64,000 nucleotides of DNA from Paenibacillus chitinolyticus NBRC 15660 (GCF_000739915.1 NZ_BBJT01000014.1:62001-126000), one strand, 5' to 3'. Positions 1-8,520 are shown, numbered from the stretch's first letter. Made by a program: numbers and translations. Notes: generated by a model not told the origin, from the letters alone.

Positions 1-44
1 TTCAATCGGGACTTTTTATCGCCGGAGCGAGTTTTGATATATAC

Positions 45-64
45 ATATACCCGTATAGGTATAT
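45..64. promoter_or_regulatory. near-palindromic site, CsoR/CstR-like
   Basis: ATATACCCGTATAGGTATAT is an inverted repeat with one mismatched pair. Its TACCC-N4-AGGTA core resembles operators of the CsoR/CstR repressor family (recalled consensus). The gene it would serve is probably outside the window to the left. I see no gene or other clear signal in bases 65-268. Confidence 0.3.
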
Positions 65-268
65 TGATACTATAGCTCGTTTACGTTTTTTCGTCAATCA
101 CGGTGCCCCTGGTTAAGTTTGTAAACGGCAAAATCGCATCTAGCTGCAGAAGAATGGTTGTAAGGGCCGCGGAGTTTGCAAGACATGAAAAATTCATTTC
201 AAATGCCGTGCTATTACATCGCGCCTCCTCGGTTATAAACGACAGAGCGCGTACCAACCGACTGAACT

Positions 269-312
269 AAAAAAAAGCCTCCCCATGAACCTTTCGGTTC
301 AAAGAGAGGCTC
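269..312 (-). terminator. Rho-independent terminator of the dioxygenase operon
   Basis: On the minus strand GAGGC and GCCTC enclose a second stem, TGAACC/GGTTCA, with a tetraloop, and a run of eight T follows. It lies 45 bases past the dioxygenase stop codon. Confidence 0.85.
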
Positions 313-356
313 ACGCAAGCCGGGCGTTCATTCGCTACGATATCAAACCGGCGGGC

Positions 357-1331
357 TTAGTCCGCTTTCGTGTTGAGCGGCTTCAACCCCGCTTCAATCT
401 GCGGGCGCTTGGATTCGAGGAATGGCGGCAGCGCCAGCGATTCTCCCAGATGACGGATATCCTCGTCCGTATCGAAGCCCGGGCCGTCCGTTGCAAGCTC
501 GAACAGAATCCCGTTCGGTTCGCGGAAGTACAAGGACCGGAAATAAAACCGGTCCACGAAGCCGGAATTCGGAAACCGGACCTGCCGGACCCGGTTGATC
601 CAGGCGCGCAGCTCTTCCTCGTTATCCACACGGAAAGCGACGTGGTGGACGCCGCCGCGGCCGAGCTGTTCACGGGAAAGATCATTTCTCTCCTCGATAT
701 GAACCTCGGCCCCGCTGCCGCCTTCGCCGGTTTCGTACACGACGATATCCGGCTGACCCGGAACGTCCGCCGCGTAGCGGCCTTTTTCCCGGAAGCCCAA
801 AAGCTCCGTCAGCACAATCACCGTCGGTTCCGGGTCCTGTACCGTCAATTTGACGGGACCGAGTCCGAGGATGCCGTATTCGGCGGGAACCGGGCTTCTG
901 TCCCAAGGTATGCCTCCCTGAACTCCCATGTTGTTCTCGTCCGACACCAGGATCAGGCGCTGCCCTTCGAAATCGCGGAAAGCCAGCGTCGCGCGTCCCG
1001 CACGGTCTTGAATTTCGTCGTGATCGACGCCGAATTCGGTGAACCGCTTTTTCCACCAGCTCAAAGCTTCATCGCCGGCAACCCGCAGGGATGCGGCCGA
1101 AATGCTGCTGACCCCCTCGCGGTTCCTTGCGGCCATGGGAATTTCGAAGAACGTCAATTCCGTTCCCGGATTGCCCTTCTCATCCCCGTAAAACAAGTGA
1201 TACACGCTGATATCGTCCTGATTGACGGTCTTCTTCACCAGACGAAGCCCCAGAACTTTTGTGTAAAACTCGAAATTTTCCGGTGCCTGCGCCGTGATGG
1301 CCGATACGTGGTGAATACCTTTAAGTTCCAT
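357..1331 (-). CDS. mhqO: VOC-family ring-cleaving dioxygenase (MhqO-like)
   Basis: A 324-residue extradiol-type ring-cleaving dioxygenase built from two VOC modules (about residues 4-130 and 152-285). The likely metal ligands are visible: His8 in GIHHVSA, His229 or His230 in GGVHHVAF, and Glu278 in GILFELA. Relatives in Bacillus (MhqO, MhqE, MhqA) cleave catechol or hydroquinone rings during quinone stress. The gene lies 25 nt downstream of a MarR regulator on the same strand and ends at a strong terminator, so the two form an operon. The dioxygenase role is well supported. The exact paralogue and the substrate are inferred. Confidence 0.85.
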   Translation of the reverse strand: MELKGIHHVSAITAQAPENFEFYTKVLGLRLVKKTVNQDDISVYHLFYGDEKGNPGTELTFFEIPMAARNREGVSSISAASLRVAGDEALSWWKKRFTEFGVDHDEIQDRAGRATLAFRDFEGQRLILVSDENNMGVQGGIPWDRSPVPAEYGILGLGPVKLTVQDPEPTVIVLTELLGFREKGRYAADVPGQPDIVVYETGEGGSGAEVHIEERNDLSREQLGRGGVHHVAFRVDNEEELRAWINRVRQVRFPNSGFVDRFYFRSLYFREPNGILFELATDGPGFDTDEDIRHLGESLALPPFLESKRPQIEAGLKPLNTKAD

Positions 1332-1356
1332 GATGATGCCCTCCCCGGTTATGTTG

Positions 1357-1806
1357 TCAGGATTGTTTCTGGACTTTTTTCAGCAGCTCCAGAAGCTGCT
1401 TCTTCTCTTCCCGGTCCAAGCCGTCAAATTGGGAAGCCTGAAACTGTTCCTGCTGCGGAACGACCTCGTCAAACAAAGCTTGTCCTTCCGCCGTCAATGA
1501 AATATATTTGGTCTTCCATTCCTGCTCGCGTCTGATCCAGCCCAGTTCCTCCATTTTACCCAGCAGCTGCGTAATATTTCCCTTGGTGACCAGCAGCTTG
1601 TCCGCCAATTCCTGCTGAGTCAGCCGCTCGTGCGAGCCCACCTGGACCAGCACGTCAAACTGCGCGGCCGATAAGTTCCAGGCCTTCAAATGCTGGTTGG
1701 ACTGCCGGATGCTCTGATTGTACACGCGAGACAGCCGGAACCAGATCAGCACCCCAAGCTTTTCCTCCTGTTTGGAGAGGAATGACTCCTTCTTATTCTT
1801 TTCCAT
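1357..1806 (-). CDS. mhqR: MarR-family regulator, MhqR-like
   Basis: A 149-residue MarR-family winged-helix regulator. The wing-helix segment covers about residues 45-110 and includes LTQQELADKL and the recognition-helix region VTKGNITQLLGKMEELGW. In Bacillus subtilis MhqR represses quinone-responsive dioxygenases and reductases. Its position as the first gene before the dioxygenase, with a perfect inverted repeat inside its own promoter, suggests an autoregulated repressor relieved by electrophilic quinones. No cysteine is visible that would suggest simple thiol sensing. The family is certain; the MhqR name rests on the neighbourhood and recalled similarity. Confidence 0.85.
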   Translation of the reverse strand: MEKNKKESFLSKQEEKLGVLIWFRLSRVYNQSIRQSNQHLKAWNLSAAQFDVLVQVGSHERLTQQELADKLLVTKGNITQLLGKMEELGWIRREQEWKTKYISLTAEGQALFDEVVPQQEQFQASQFDGLDREEKKQLLELLKKVQKQS

Positions 1807-1836
1807 CGGCTCACCTCGCTTCCGTTGATGATTATA

Positions 1837-1865
1837 AGTTTATTACTAAACTGATAAAAAGTCAA
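1837..1865 (-). promoter_or_regulatory. mhqR promoter with overlapping operator
   Basis: On the minus strand TTGACT (1860-1865) and TAAACT (1837-1842) are spaced by exactly 17 bp. The -10 box is one arm of a perfect inverted repeat, AGTTTATTACTAAACT (1837-1852). A repressor bound there would block the promoter, as expected for an autoregulated MarR protein. Confidence 0.7.
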
Positions 1866-1896
1866 TGATCTTCCGTCGACCTGCGGGCAAACTAAT

Positions 1897-1921
1897 AAAC
1901 CGTTCCGGGACGGAACGGTTT
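1897..1921. terminator. hairpin terminator downstream of the coiled-coil genes
   Basis: A perfect 10-bp stem, AAACCGTTCC/GGAACGGTTT, encloses a five-base loop. T-rich flanks exist on both strands, the plus-strand one being better. It sits between the end of the coiled-coil operon and the mhqR promoter. Confidence 0.6.
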
Positions 1922-1924
1922 TTC

Positions 1925-1964
1925 AGCATTTATTAGCATTTATTAGCATTTATTAGCATTTATT
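1925..1964. repeat. four exact tandem copies of AGCATTTATT
   Basis: Four head-to-tail copies of a 10-bp unit directly follow the hairpin. A 10-bp period places the T-rich parts on one face of the helix, which may bend the DNA. Copy number is likely to vary between strains. Confidence 0.9.
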
Positions 1965-2059
1965 AGCGGTTGCGAGAAGAGGGCAGCCAACTGCCTGCTC
2001 CGATTTTCCCGCCCCCTACTTTGGGCTTCCTTTCGGATTTAGCCATCCCCGCGCTTCTC

Positions 2060-3061
2060 CTAGCCGCTTTTCTTGCCCCGTTTTTGCTTCTTGGATTCCT
2101 GCTGTTCCGGGTGCGGCGAGTTAACTACCACCTTCACTTGAACATCGTGCCGGGTTTTAACGGTTGGATCAAGACTTGCCGCCATACGATGAATGGCATC
2201 GAACACAAGCCCCTGGTCCATCAGTCTTTTTACTTCATCCAGATCGATTGACTCCGCAGAAGCTTGCCTTGTTACGTGTACCGAAGAGGTTTGCGCGTCA
2301 TTTTTGTTGTCTTGGGGCTTCTCTTCCTTTTTCAGCCCGGACGCCCGCATTGCTTGTTCCATCTGAGCTCGCACCACTTCGACCTGATCTTCGATCTCTT
2401 CTCCCTGCTTTACCTGCCCCAATTCGTAATTGAGAGGAAGGGAATCGAGAAGATTTTCGATTTCGTCCATTTGTGCACGGATCGGCATAAGCGTATCATG
2501 GACGTTGATAAGATCGGTTAGCTGTTTATCGTCGATGGCTTCGATTAATGCCATTTGGGCGGCCAGTCCTTTCTGGACCTCTGCAAGTTGATGGCTGCCC
2601 GACAATGCTTCAAGACGTTTCATTAGCTGTTTTCCCTTGGTCTGGAGCTGTAAAAGGATGCTTTCATTCTCGTGTTCCATGGCAATCAGCTTCTCTATCT
2701 TCTTTTTAAGGGAGCCACAGCTTTTTTCTAAGGCAGCCATGTCTTCTAAAATCACTTTTATACGATTGGAACTATCTTTTTGCGTAAAAATGGTTGCTAT
2801 TCGTTTTCTCAGGTCTTCGAGCTCTTCCCAGGCTGCCTGTAATTCGCCTTTAACCGGACTCAGATTTTTTTCCGTTGCGCGGCCTTTATATAACTCCGTA
2901 AGAGGCAGGATCTTCGCCTCCATATGAAAGAGTTCGCCTTCAAGTTCATTCGCTTTTTGTGTTAATTTTCGTTTATCGAATACGAGCAAAATAACACCCA
3001 TGGTTAAAAAAATGACCATAACGGCAAACGCCCAGAACAAAATTTTACCTATAATAGACAT
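2060..3061 (-). CDS. coiled-coil membrane protein, shorter of a homologous pair
   Basis: Function not recognised. The start is set at ATG 3061 (333 residues) because AAAGGAAG lies just upstream; a longer reading frame to 3175 has no such site. One membrane segment (about residues 5-27) is followed by a short basic stretch, a long heptad-rich coiled-coil region and a Lys-rich tail. It is collinear with the next gene upstream: both contain LYKGxxxEKxxxPVxxEL, then a segment of the form (N/D)VxxxLxPxRxQxxEIExLL, and both end in a short V/N-rich strand. It therefore arose by duplication of its neighbour or the reverse. The topology suggests a single-pass anchor with a large cytoplasmic rod. EzrA has a similar layout, but I do not claim homology. 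Confidence 0.75.
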   Translation of the reverse strand: MSIIGKILFWAFAVMVIFLTMGVILLVFDKRKLTQKANELEGELFHMEAKILPLTELYKGRATEKNLSPVKGELQAAWEELEDLRKRIATIFTQKDSSNRIKVILEDMAALEKSCGSLKKKIEKLIAMEHENESILLQLQTKGKQLMKRLEALSGSHQLAEVQKGLAAQMALIEAIDDKQLTDLINVHDTLMPIRAQMDEIENLLDSLPLNYELGQVKQGEEIEDQVEVVRAQMEQAMRASGLKKEEKPQDNKNDAQTSSVHVTRQASAESIDLDEVKRLMDQGLVFDAIHRMAASLDPTVKTRHDVQVKVVVNSPHPEQQESKKQKRGKKSG

Positions 3062-3178
3062 TTTACTTCCTTTCTGCTCCGGCATCGACTTTGCAACCGC
3101 CGTTCCCGTGCGCGGAAATGGGCTCGGATTGATACGGGCTTTTTCTGCCGCCTTCAAGCCCTCAACCGCCGGCAAGAA

Positions 3179-4957
3179 CTATTTAAAATTCACGTTGATC
3201 ACAACGCTTTTACTTTCCTCTTCGTCCTCGTATTCCTCCTGCTGGTCGGCGATTTGCTCGACGCGCGCGCGGTAAGCCTGGATATCGGCAGACATCGCTT
3301 CCGCATCCCGTCTAAGCCGATCAAGCTGGATAGGAGGACTGCTCATCCGGCGGTCGATCATTTCTTTCCGGTCATGAATTTTGTATTTCAAATCGCCGAG
3401 ATCGCGGGAGTGCAGCGCTTCTTCCAGACCTTCCGACGAAATAAACGACACCGTCTCCTGAAAATCCATCCAGCAAGCGTGCACGCGCTCCCTCAGACCG
3501 TTCAATTCCTTATTGGCCGCTTCATATACCTGAAGACGGACATATTTCTTTTCGGCCAGCTCGTATTTCTCCATCAGAGCGATGAGTTTTTTGCCGCCTT
3601 CGTTAAAACGCCCTTCCGCCAGCATATTTTCCACTTCGGGAAGTTTTGGAGTAATTTCGCGCACCAAGGCCGTAAACTGATCGAATTCACCGCGCATAAA
3701 AGACCAGACGGATTCCGCGAAATACTCTTTTACTCGTTTCAGTTCTTCCTTAAAGGCCGATTCGGGATAATCCAGCTCCCGCAGGCCGCTTTTCAGAAGC
3801 CGGAGCGTTTTGGTCAAGCTTTCCCTCAACTCTGCCAGTTCTCCCGCCGCGATGACCGAGTGTTTGATCAGGCCCGTCACGTCCGAGGAAATGCGCGCGG
3901 CTTCCCGGATTCGGCCTGCGTTAAGCGCCTCCAGCATCGCGGCCGAGAGCGCCTCCGCACGATCCAGACTCGCAAAGGAAGTCAGATCCGAGGAGTCCAG
4001 CCCGTGCTCGCGTATGGAGCGGTTCACGTCATCCCGGGCGCTCTCGATCTGACCTTTGAATTTCTGCTGCCGGTTATGCAGCTCAGGCAGCTCCGCAAGC
4101 AGCCGTTCGATCTCGGCGAGCTGCTCGCGTTCCGGCGCAAGATGCTCCTGCACGTCAATAAAATCGCTCATCTGCTCCCGGTCGATGATCCCGATCCGCT
4201 TTTGCAGACTGAGCAGTTCCTCTTCCAGATCATCCACCCGGTAAGCGGCCGAACGGTCCTTTGCTCGGGCCAGAAGGGATTCGATTTTCGCCTGAAGCTC
4301 CGATACGACTTTGTCGTTCTGCTTCTCCAGCTCACAGAGCTTGTCTATGCTCGCTTTCAAACTGCCGTATACCCCTTGATACTGCCTCAAAAGAACCCGG
4401 CATTCTCCCATCGTTTCTTCCATCGTTTTGACATTGCCGATAAAAGAAATCTTGATGCCCGAGATCATCGCCGTCATCTCATCCAGAATGGAAGAAACAT
4501 CTTTCAATTCGGCTTCTACGGGGCGGATCCGCTTTTCGGCCGAAGGCCCTTTGTACAGATCGGCCAACAGCCCTAGCCGCTCGCTGTCCCGGTAGAGATC
4601 CGTGGAATAAGCCTGCGCTTCCCCGAGCAGCTTTTCCTTCCTTTTCCGCTGCCGGAAAATACGAAACGATTGATAGATAACGAAAATGATACCCGCAAAA
4701 ATCCCGAGTTCCTTCAGCCCAATATGATTCACGTTCTCATCCTTATCGGAGACCGCCACAAACATACCGTCCGCCAACAAAGGCGCCGCCGCAGTCATCC
4801 CGCCCGCTTCCCTTATCGTGCCTGACTGTACGGTGTAGCCCTGAACGGCCGAAGTCCGGGAAGACTCTGCCGCAGCTTCTTGGGTCATAAACGATGTATG
4901 GGCGATTCCGGTCAAAAGGGAGAACGCAAGCAGATTGCGTACCCATATCTTTTTCAT
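3179..4957 (-). CDS. coiled-coil membrane protein with signal peptide, longer of the pair
   Basis: Function not recognised. ATG 4957 (592 residues) is chosen because GGAGG lies six bases upstream; a TTG at 4972 would place that site inside the gene. Order: a signal-peptide-like N-terminus (about 1-30), a short region predicted to be outside, a membrane segment (about 82-101), a basic RQRKRKEK stop-transfer motif, then about 450 residues rich in coiled coil, ending in acidic EEYEDEEE and a final SVVINVNFK strand. The middle third matches the downstream gene in register. The two genes are 117 nt apart on the same strand and probably form one operon. A scaffold or envelope-associated filament protein is a guess from shape only. 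Confidence 0.75.
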   Translation of the reverse strand: MKKIWVRNLLAFSLLTGIAHTSFMTQEAAAESSRTSAVQGYTVQSGTIREAGGMTAAAPLLADGMFVAVSDKDENVNHIGLKELGIFAGIIFVIYQSFRIFRQRKRKEKLLGEAQAYSTDLYRDSERLGLLADLYKGPSAEKRIRPVEAELKDVSSILDEMTAMISGIKISFIGNVKTMEETMGECRVLLRQYQGVYGSLKASIDKLCELEKQNDKVVSELQAKIESLLARAKDRSAAYRVDDLEEELLSLQKRIGIIDREQMSDFIDVQEHLAPEREQLAEIERLLAELPELHNRQQKFKGQIESARDDVNRSIREHGLDSSDLTSFASLDRAEALSAAMLEALNAGRIREAARISSDVTGLIKHSVIAAGELAELRESLTKTLRLLKSGLRELDYPESAFKEELKRVKEYFAESVWSFMRGEFDQFTALVREITPKLPEVENMLAEGRFNEGGKKLIALMEKYELAEKKYVRLQVYEAANKELNGLRERVHACWMDFQETVSFISSEGLEEALHSRDLGDLKYKIHDRKEMIDRRMSSPPIQLDRLRRDAEAMSADIQAYRARVEQIADQQEEYEDEEESKSVVINVNFK

Positions 4958-5178
4958 AATAATCCTCCGCAAATGTTGGATGGGCCCTCTGTACCTGGTT
5001 CTTTTCCAGATCAGGGGCCGAATGTGAGAAAAAGGCTCATTTTGTCATCTCTCTTCATTAAACCATAGGACACAAGCACAATTGCAGTAAAAAAATTCCA
5101 TAACACAAAACCTTTTTATAAAAAAATCCAGCCCTAATCAACCTGAACTTAGGAACTTTAGACCCTTCTTTCCGCAAC

Positions 5179-5212
5179 AAAAAAGAGACCCCCGCTTACG
5201 CGCAGTGATCTC
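5179..5212 (-). terminator. Rho-independent terminator of vgb
   Basis: The minus-strand stem GAGATCACTGC/GCGGGGGTCTC pairs at 10 of 11 positions when G-T pairs are allowed, and six T follow. It is placed 30 bases after the lyase stop codon. Confidence 0.8.
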
Positions 5213-5241
5213 CTGTATCCGAGCGTTTCGTTCTAACGAAT

Positions 5242-6135
5242 TTAGAACGACCGGACCGTTAACCGGCCGATCTGGCCGCTCTCCTGTGCAAACCAGACGG
5301 CGCCGTCAGGACCGACGGCAAGCCCGTGCGGCTCCGCCTTCTCTCTTGGGATCGCATATTCCGATATTTCACCGGTAGTAGTGATTCGGCCGATCTTGTT
5401 GCTTCCCCATTCCGTAAACCACAAATCCCCCTGCGTGCCTGCGGCAATCGCATGAGGCCTTGCCCCCGGCTCCGGAAGAGAGTATTCGGTGATCCCGCCC
5501 GTAGTCGAGATCCGCCCGATCCGGTTGCCGTTAATCTCGGCAAACCATAAGGCGCCGTCCGGGCCTGCCGTGATACCCACCGGGCCAGCCTGTCCCATCG
5601 GGAGCGGGTATCCCGTTATCTCCCCCGCAGGAGTGATGCGTCCGATCCGGTTGCCCTGATTTTCCGTGAACCACATCGCCCCGTCCGGGCCTCGTGCGAT
5701 AAAGGAAGGAAAAGCCCCGGGCAGGGGAAGCCCGTATTCCGTAATCGTCCCGTCCGCCGTGATCCGGCCGATTTTATTTCCCGTCATTTCCGTGAACCAC
5801 ACGGCCCCATCCGGTCCCTCGGCAAGGCCGAACGGCCCGGAATCCGCCGCGGGCAGCGGGAATCCCGTAATTTCGCCGGACAGGTCGATCCGCCCGACTA
5901 TACCGGCTTTATACCCGCTGAACCATAACGCGCCGTCCGCTGCCGATGCAATCACGGAGAGACCGGCTTCTTCGGCGGTTACCGGGTATTCCGTTATCGT
6001 CCCATCCGGTGCCATACGGCCGATCCGGTTGCCTTTCTGCTCGGTAAACCAGATGGCCCCGTCCTTGCCGACCGTCAAACCGTACGGACCTGAATCCTTA
6101 TCCGGAAGTACAAATTCCTCAAACGTATAAGACAT
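5242..6135 (-). CDS. vgb: virginiamycin B lyase
   Basis: A 297-residue seven-bladed beta-propeller with repeated DGxxWFTE...NxIGRI...GxITEY blades. ATG 6135 has TAGGAGG eight bases upstream. Vgb linearises streptogramin B antibiotics by eliminating the ester bond, without hydrolysis. The three residues I recall as catalytic or Mg-binding in the staphylococcal enzyme (His228, Glu268, His270) fall at exactly those numbers here: ARPHAI gives His228, and EPHG gives Glu268 and His270. The gene is separated from the upstream MFS pump by a strong terminator, so it probably has its own promoter in the 6136-6281 gap. An active lyase is likely. Propeller proteins without lyase activity do exist. Confidence 0.9.
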   Translation of the reverse strand: MSYTFEEFVLPDKDSGPYGLTVGKDGAIWFTEQKGNRIGRMAPDGTITEYPVTAEEAGLSVIASAADGALWFSGYKAGIVGRIDLSGEITGFPLPAADSGPFGLAEGPDGAVWFTEMTGNKIGRITADGTITEYGLPLPGAFPSFIARGPDGAMWFTENQGNRIGRITPAGEITGYPLPMGQAGPVGITAGPDGALWFAEINGNRIGRISTTGGITEYSLPEPGARPHAIAAGTQGDLWFTEWGSNKIGRITTTGEISEYAIPREKAEPHGLAVGPDGAVWFAQESGQIGRLTVRSF

Positions 6136-6281
6136 AGGGGAACCTCCTATATAAAAGTGATGGGCGTGGCTTTGCATGAGAATGCTGCTCCCTCCACTAT
6201 ACCGTTTCCCGTAAAGACAAGGTCAGCTAAAAAACAAGTTCAACTGTTTTTTCTGAACCTGGACAGAGTGAGCGAATACGT

Positions 6282-6331
6282 AAAAAGAACCCGGAAGCGG
6301 TCCTCTCGGGAGGACTCTTTCCGGGTTCTTT
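6282..6331 (-). terminator. strong terminator of the MFS gene
   Basis: AAAGAACCCGGAA/TTCCGGGTTCTTT encloses a second stem, GTCCTC/GAGGAC, and T follows on the minus strand. It directly follows the exporter stop codon. Confidence 0.9.
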
Positions 6332-6347
6332 GGCATTGCCGCCGAGC

Positions 6348-7736
6348 TTAAGCTTCCGCTTTTCTAGGAGCCGTACCGGCCGCTTCCGGAGCTCTGCCGA
6401 ACCGGTAGAAATAAATACCGGCCGCCGCGAGGACGAGGACGGCAAGCCCCAAGTAAATGTTGCTGTACACGGAAGCTCCCTCGTAAAGATTGAAGGGATT
6501 CCACGTCACCGTCGCCCCGTTGTCCAGAAGCTTGCTGTAAATAGCCGATGAAGACGCGATTCCGATAAAATTCATCATGGCCATCAGCCCCATTCCCACG
6601 CCGACCTGGTCTCTGGCCAGAGACCGCGAAATGGTGTTGGACAGCGCAATCTGCATGAACGTCATACCTACGTTGCCGAAGATGAGCAGAGCCGACACGA
6701 GCGCGGGCAGAGTGCCTGACAAGGAAGAAAGCAGGACAAAGCTGATAAACAGCAGAGCCGACGCGAGGTACACGAGAAAGGAATTGCCCTTCTCATCCGC
6801 CAGTCTGCCGCCTCTGAGACCCATCATTGCGGATGCGGCCGCTCCCGGCACCATCATAAAGCCAATCATGCCGGGCTCTATATGGTTCACGTGCGACATA
6901 AGCTGAGGGATCAGGAACGATAAGGAAAAACCGAGGCCTACAATGATCAGGGAAACGACCAGGCCCGTTACGTAATGTTTGTTCAAAAACAGCCGGGGCT
7001 GGATAAAAGGCTCCTCCGCCTTCAAGATGCGGAGAATAAAAAGTCCGAGCAGCACGATTCCGCTGATTACGGTGATCCAGCCGCCGTTCGTAATGCTCAG
7101 CAGCAGCAGGCTGACGGTTCCCGCCAGAAGGGCGCCGCCCCACGCGTCGATTTTGCCCGCCGTACCGGGCTTGTCGTCCAGCAATTTGCGGTAGAAGGGC
7201 AGCGTCACCAGCGTGAGCAGAGACAGGCAGAACAGCCAGCGCCAGTCCGCTACGCTCATGATCAGGCCCGAGAGAACCGGTCCGAGCGCGTTGCCGAGCG
7301 CCATCCCTATTGCCGAGATGCCCAGGGCTCTGCCGCGGGTCTCCGGCGGGAAAAACCGGATCGGGATAATCATCGCGGCCGCGGGGATTACCGAGGAACC
7401 CACGGCCTGAAATCCCCTTGCCAGGATAACCATCCAGTAAGCGGTGGCCGACAGGCCGATGACGGAGCCGAGCGCAAAAACGGTAAGCCCGAACGTGATC
7501 AGCCGTTTTAACGGATATTTATCCGCGAGCTTGCCGTAAATGACCGATCCGATGGCGTAGACCAGCATGTAAATGGAAGCCACCCAGCTGACCTGGGCCG
7601 AATTCAGATGAAATTCCGCACTGATTTGCGGCAGCACGATGTTGAAGATCGAGGCGTTCATGACCGAAATGACCAGAGTGAACGCCAGAACCCGCATAAT
7701 TTTATCGCCGGTTGTTTTTTGTACAGCGGTTGACAC
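6348..7736 (-). CDS. MFS drug exporter (DHA2/Tet38-like)
   Basis: A proton-driven multidrug exporter of the major facilitator superfamily, with about 12-14 hydrophobic segments. It shows motif A (GKLADKYPLKR) after the second segment and an antiporter motif C (GNALGPVLSG). An ATG at 7760 opens the frame, but GGGGAGG lies inside that extension, eight bases before a GTG at 7736. I therefore choose GTG, giving 462 residues. The gene lies 107 nt downstream of a TetR regulator on the same strand, with a 13-bp palindrome between them. The substrate is unknown. The adjacent lyase makes a streptogramin-type compound a reasonable guess. Confidence 0.85.
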   Translation of the reverse strand: MSTAVQKTTGDKIMRVLAFTLVISVMNASIFNIVLPQISAEFHLNSAQVSWVASIYMLVYAIGSVIYGKLADKYPLKRLITFGLTVFALGSVIGLSATAYWMVILARGFQAVGSSVIPAAAMIIPIRFFPPETRGRALGISAIGMALGNALGPVLSGLIMSVADWRWLFCLSLLTLVTLPFYRKLLDDKPGTAGKIDAWGGALLAGTVSLLLLSITNGGWITVISGIVLLGLFILRILKAEEPFIQPRLFLNKHYVTGLVVSLIIVGLGFSLSFLIPQLMSHVNHIEPGMIGFMMVPGAAASAMMGLRGGRLADEKGNSFLVYLASALLFISFVLLSSLSGTLPALVSALLIFGNVGMTFMQIALSNTISRSLARDQVGVGMGLMAMMNFIGIASSSAIYSKLLDNGATVTWNPFNLYEGASVYSNIYLGLAVLVLAAAGIYFYRFGRAPEAAGTAPRKAEA

Positions 7737-7767
7737 AGCTTTTGCCTCCCCAGTATGCATATGATAT

Positions 7768-7780
7768 CCGAATACTTCGG
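7768..7780. promoter_or_regulatory. inverted repeat before the MFS gene
   Basis: CCGAATACTTCGG is a perfect palindrome (5-bp arms, 3-bp centre) about 32 bases upstream of the chosen GTG. It is a candidate TetR-regulator site or leader stem. It does not match the palindrome upstream of tetR itself. Confidence 0.4.
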
Positions 7781-7843
7781 TTAATCTCGTTAATAATTAA
7801 AGCTTTGTATGTTTGCCCCCACTAATATAACGGGCCGATAAAA

Positions 7844-8440
7844 CTAGGGAGCTAGCCCCTTAGTAAACACCCTTACGCTTTCCCGGATAAAATCATCGAG
7901 CGGAATTTCGGCGAACGTTCCTTCTCCCCAACCGTCCCGGTTATTCATAAACGCGCCGTAATTCATCCACATGAACGAGACCGCCTGAAGCTCCGGATTG
8001 GTCGAGATCATTTTTCCCCGCTCCGCCATCTTCACGAAATAATCCGTCAAAAATTCCTTTAATTGCCGCGGGTGCCTCTGTGTCTTTTCCCTGAAACCGG
8101 GCAGACTGCCCGATTCTTTCAGGCTGATCTGAAGCATTTTACGGTTGCGGTTCATGATATCGTGGTAAGTCCGGCTGATCAGAAGAAGATCCGTTTCCAG
8201 CTCCCACACCAGCTTTTCTGCAAAAAGCTTCTGCATCTCCCCGGCGTAATGAAACCGGTCGAAGGCGGATTCGAGCAAATTCTGCTTGCTTCCGAAGTGC
8301 CGGAACAGCGTCATTTCACTCAAGCCAGCGGCAGCGGCGATTTCTTTGGTGGTGACGCATTTGTAGCCCCTATCGGCTATGAGATCGATGGCCGCTAAAA
8401 GCAGTTTGTCTGAACTGCTCGAAGATGAGCTGCCGCTCAT
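7844..8440 (-). CDS. TetR/AcrR-family regulator
   Basis: A 198-residue TetR-family repressor. The helix-turn-helix lies at about residues 25-60 (TTKEIAAAAGLSEMTLFRHFGS), followed by a helical ligand domain ending around 195. ATG 8440 is preceded by GGAGGGG. The gene comes first in a two-gene unit with the MFS exporter, so it probably represses the pump and itself and is relieved by a pump substrate. The Ser-rich N-terminus (SGSSSSSSSD) is unusual but matches a normal start position. The ligand is not predictable from the sequence. Confidence 0.85.
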   Translation of the reverse strand: MSGSSSSSSSDKLLLAAIDLIADRGYKCVTTKEIAAAAGLSEMTLFRHFGSKQNLLESAFDRFHYAGEMQKLFAEKLVWELETDLLLISRTYHDIMNRNRKMLQISLKESGSLPGFREKTQRHPRQLKEFLTDYFVKMAERGKMISTNPELQAVSFMWMNYGAFMNNRDGWGEGTFAEIPLDDFIRESVRVFTKGLAP

Positions 8441-8520
8441 ACTCTCCCCTCCTCTTGTATGTGTGTGCGATTCTCTCCGCTAAGAGGCTAGACGAAGCAA
8501 TCGCTATAATGGATGTATGT

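Noticed and set aside
285-1535. 416-residue plus-strand ORF
   Set aside because: Antisense shadow of the dioxygenase and MarR genes in GC-rich DNA; no ribosome site and no recognisable protein.
1925-1964. Possible CRISPR-like repeat
   Set aside because: The units are 10 bp and directly adjacent without spacers; a simple tandem repeat.
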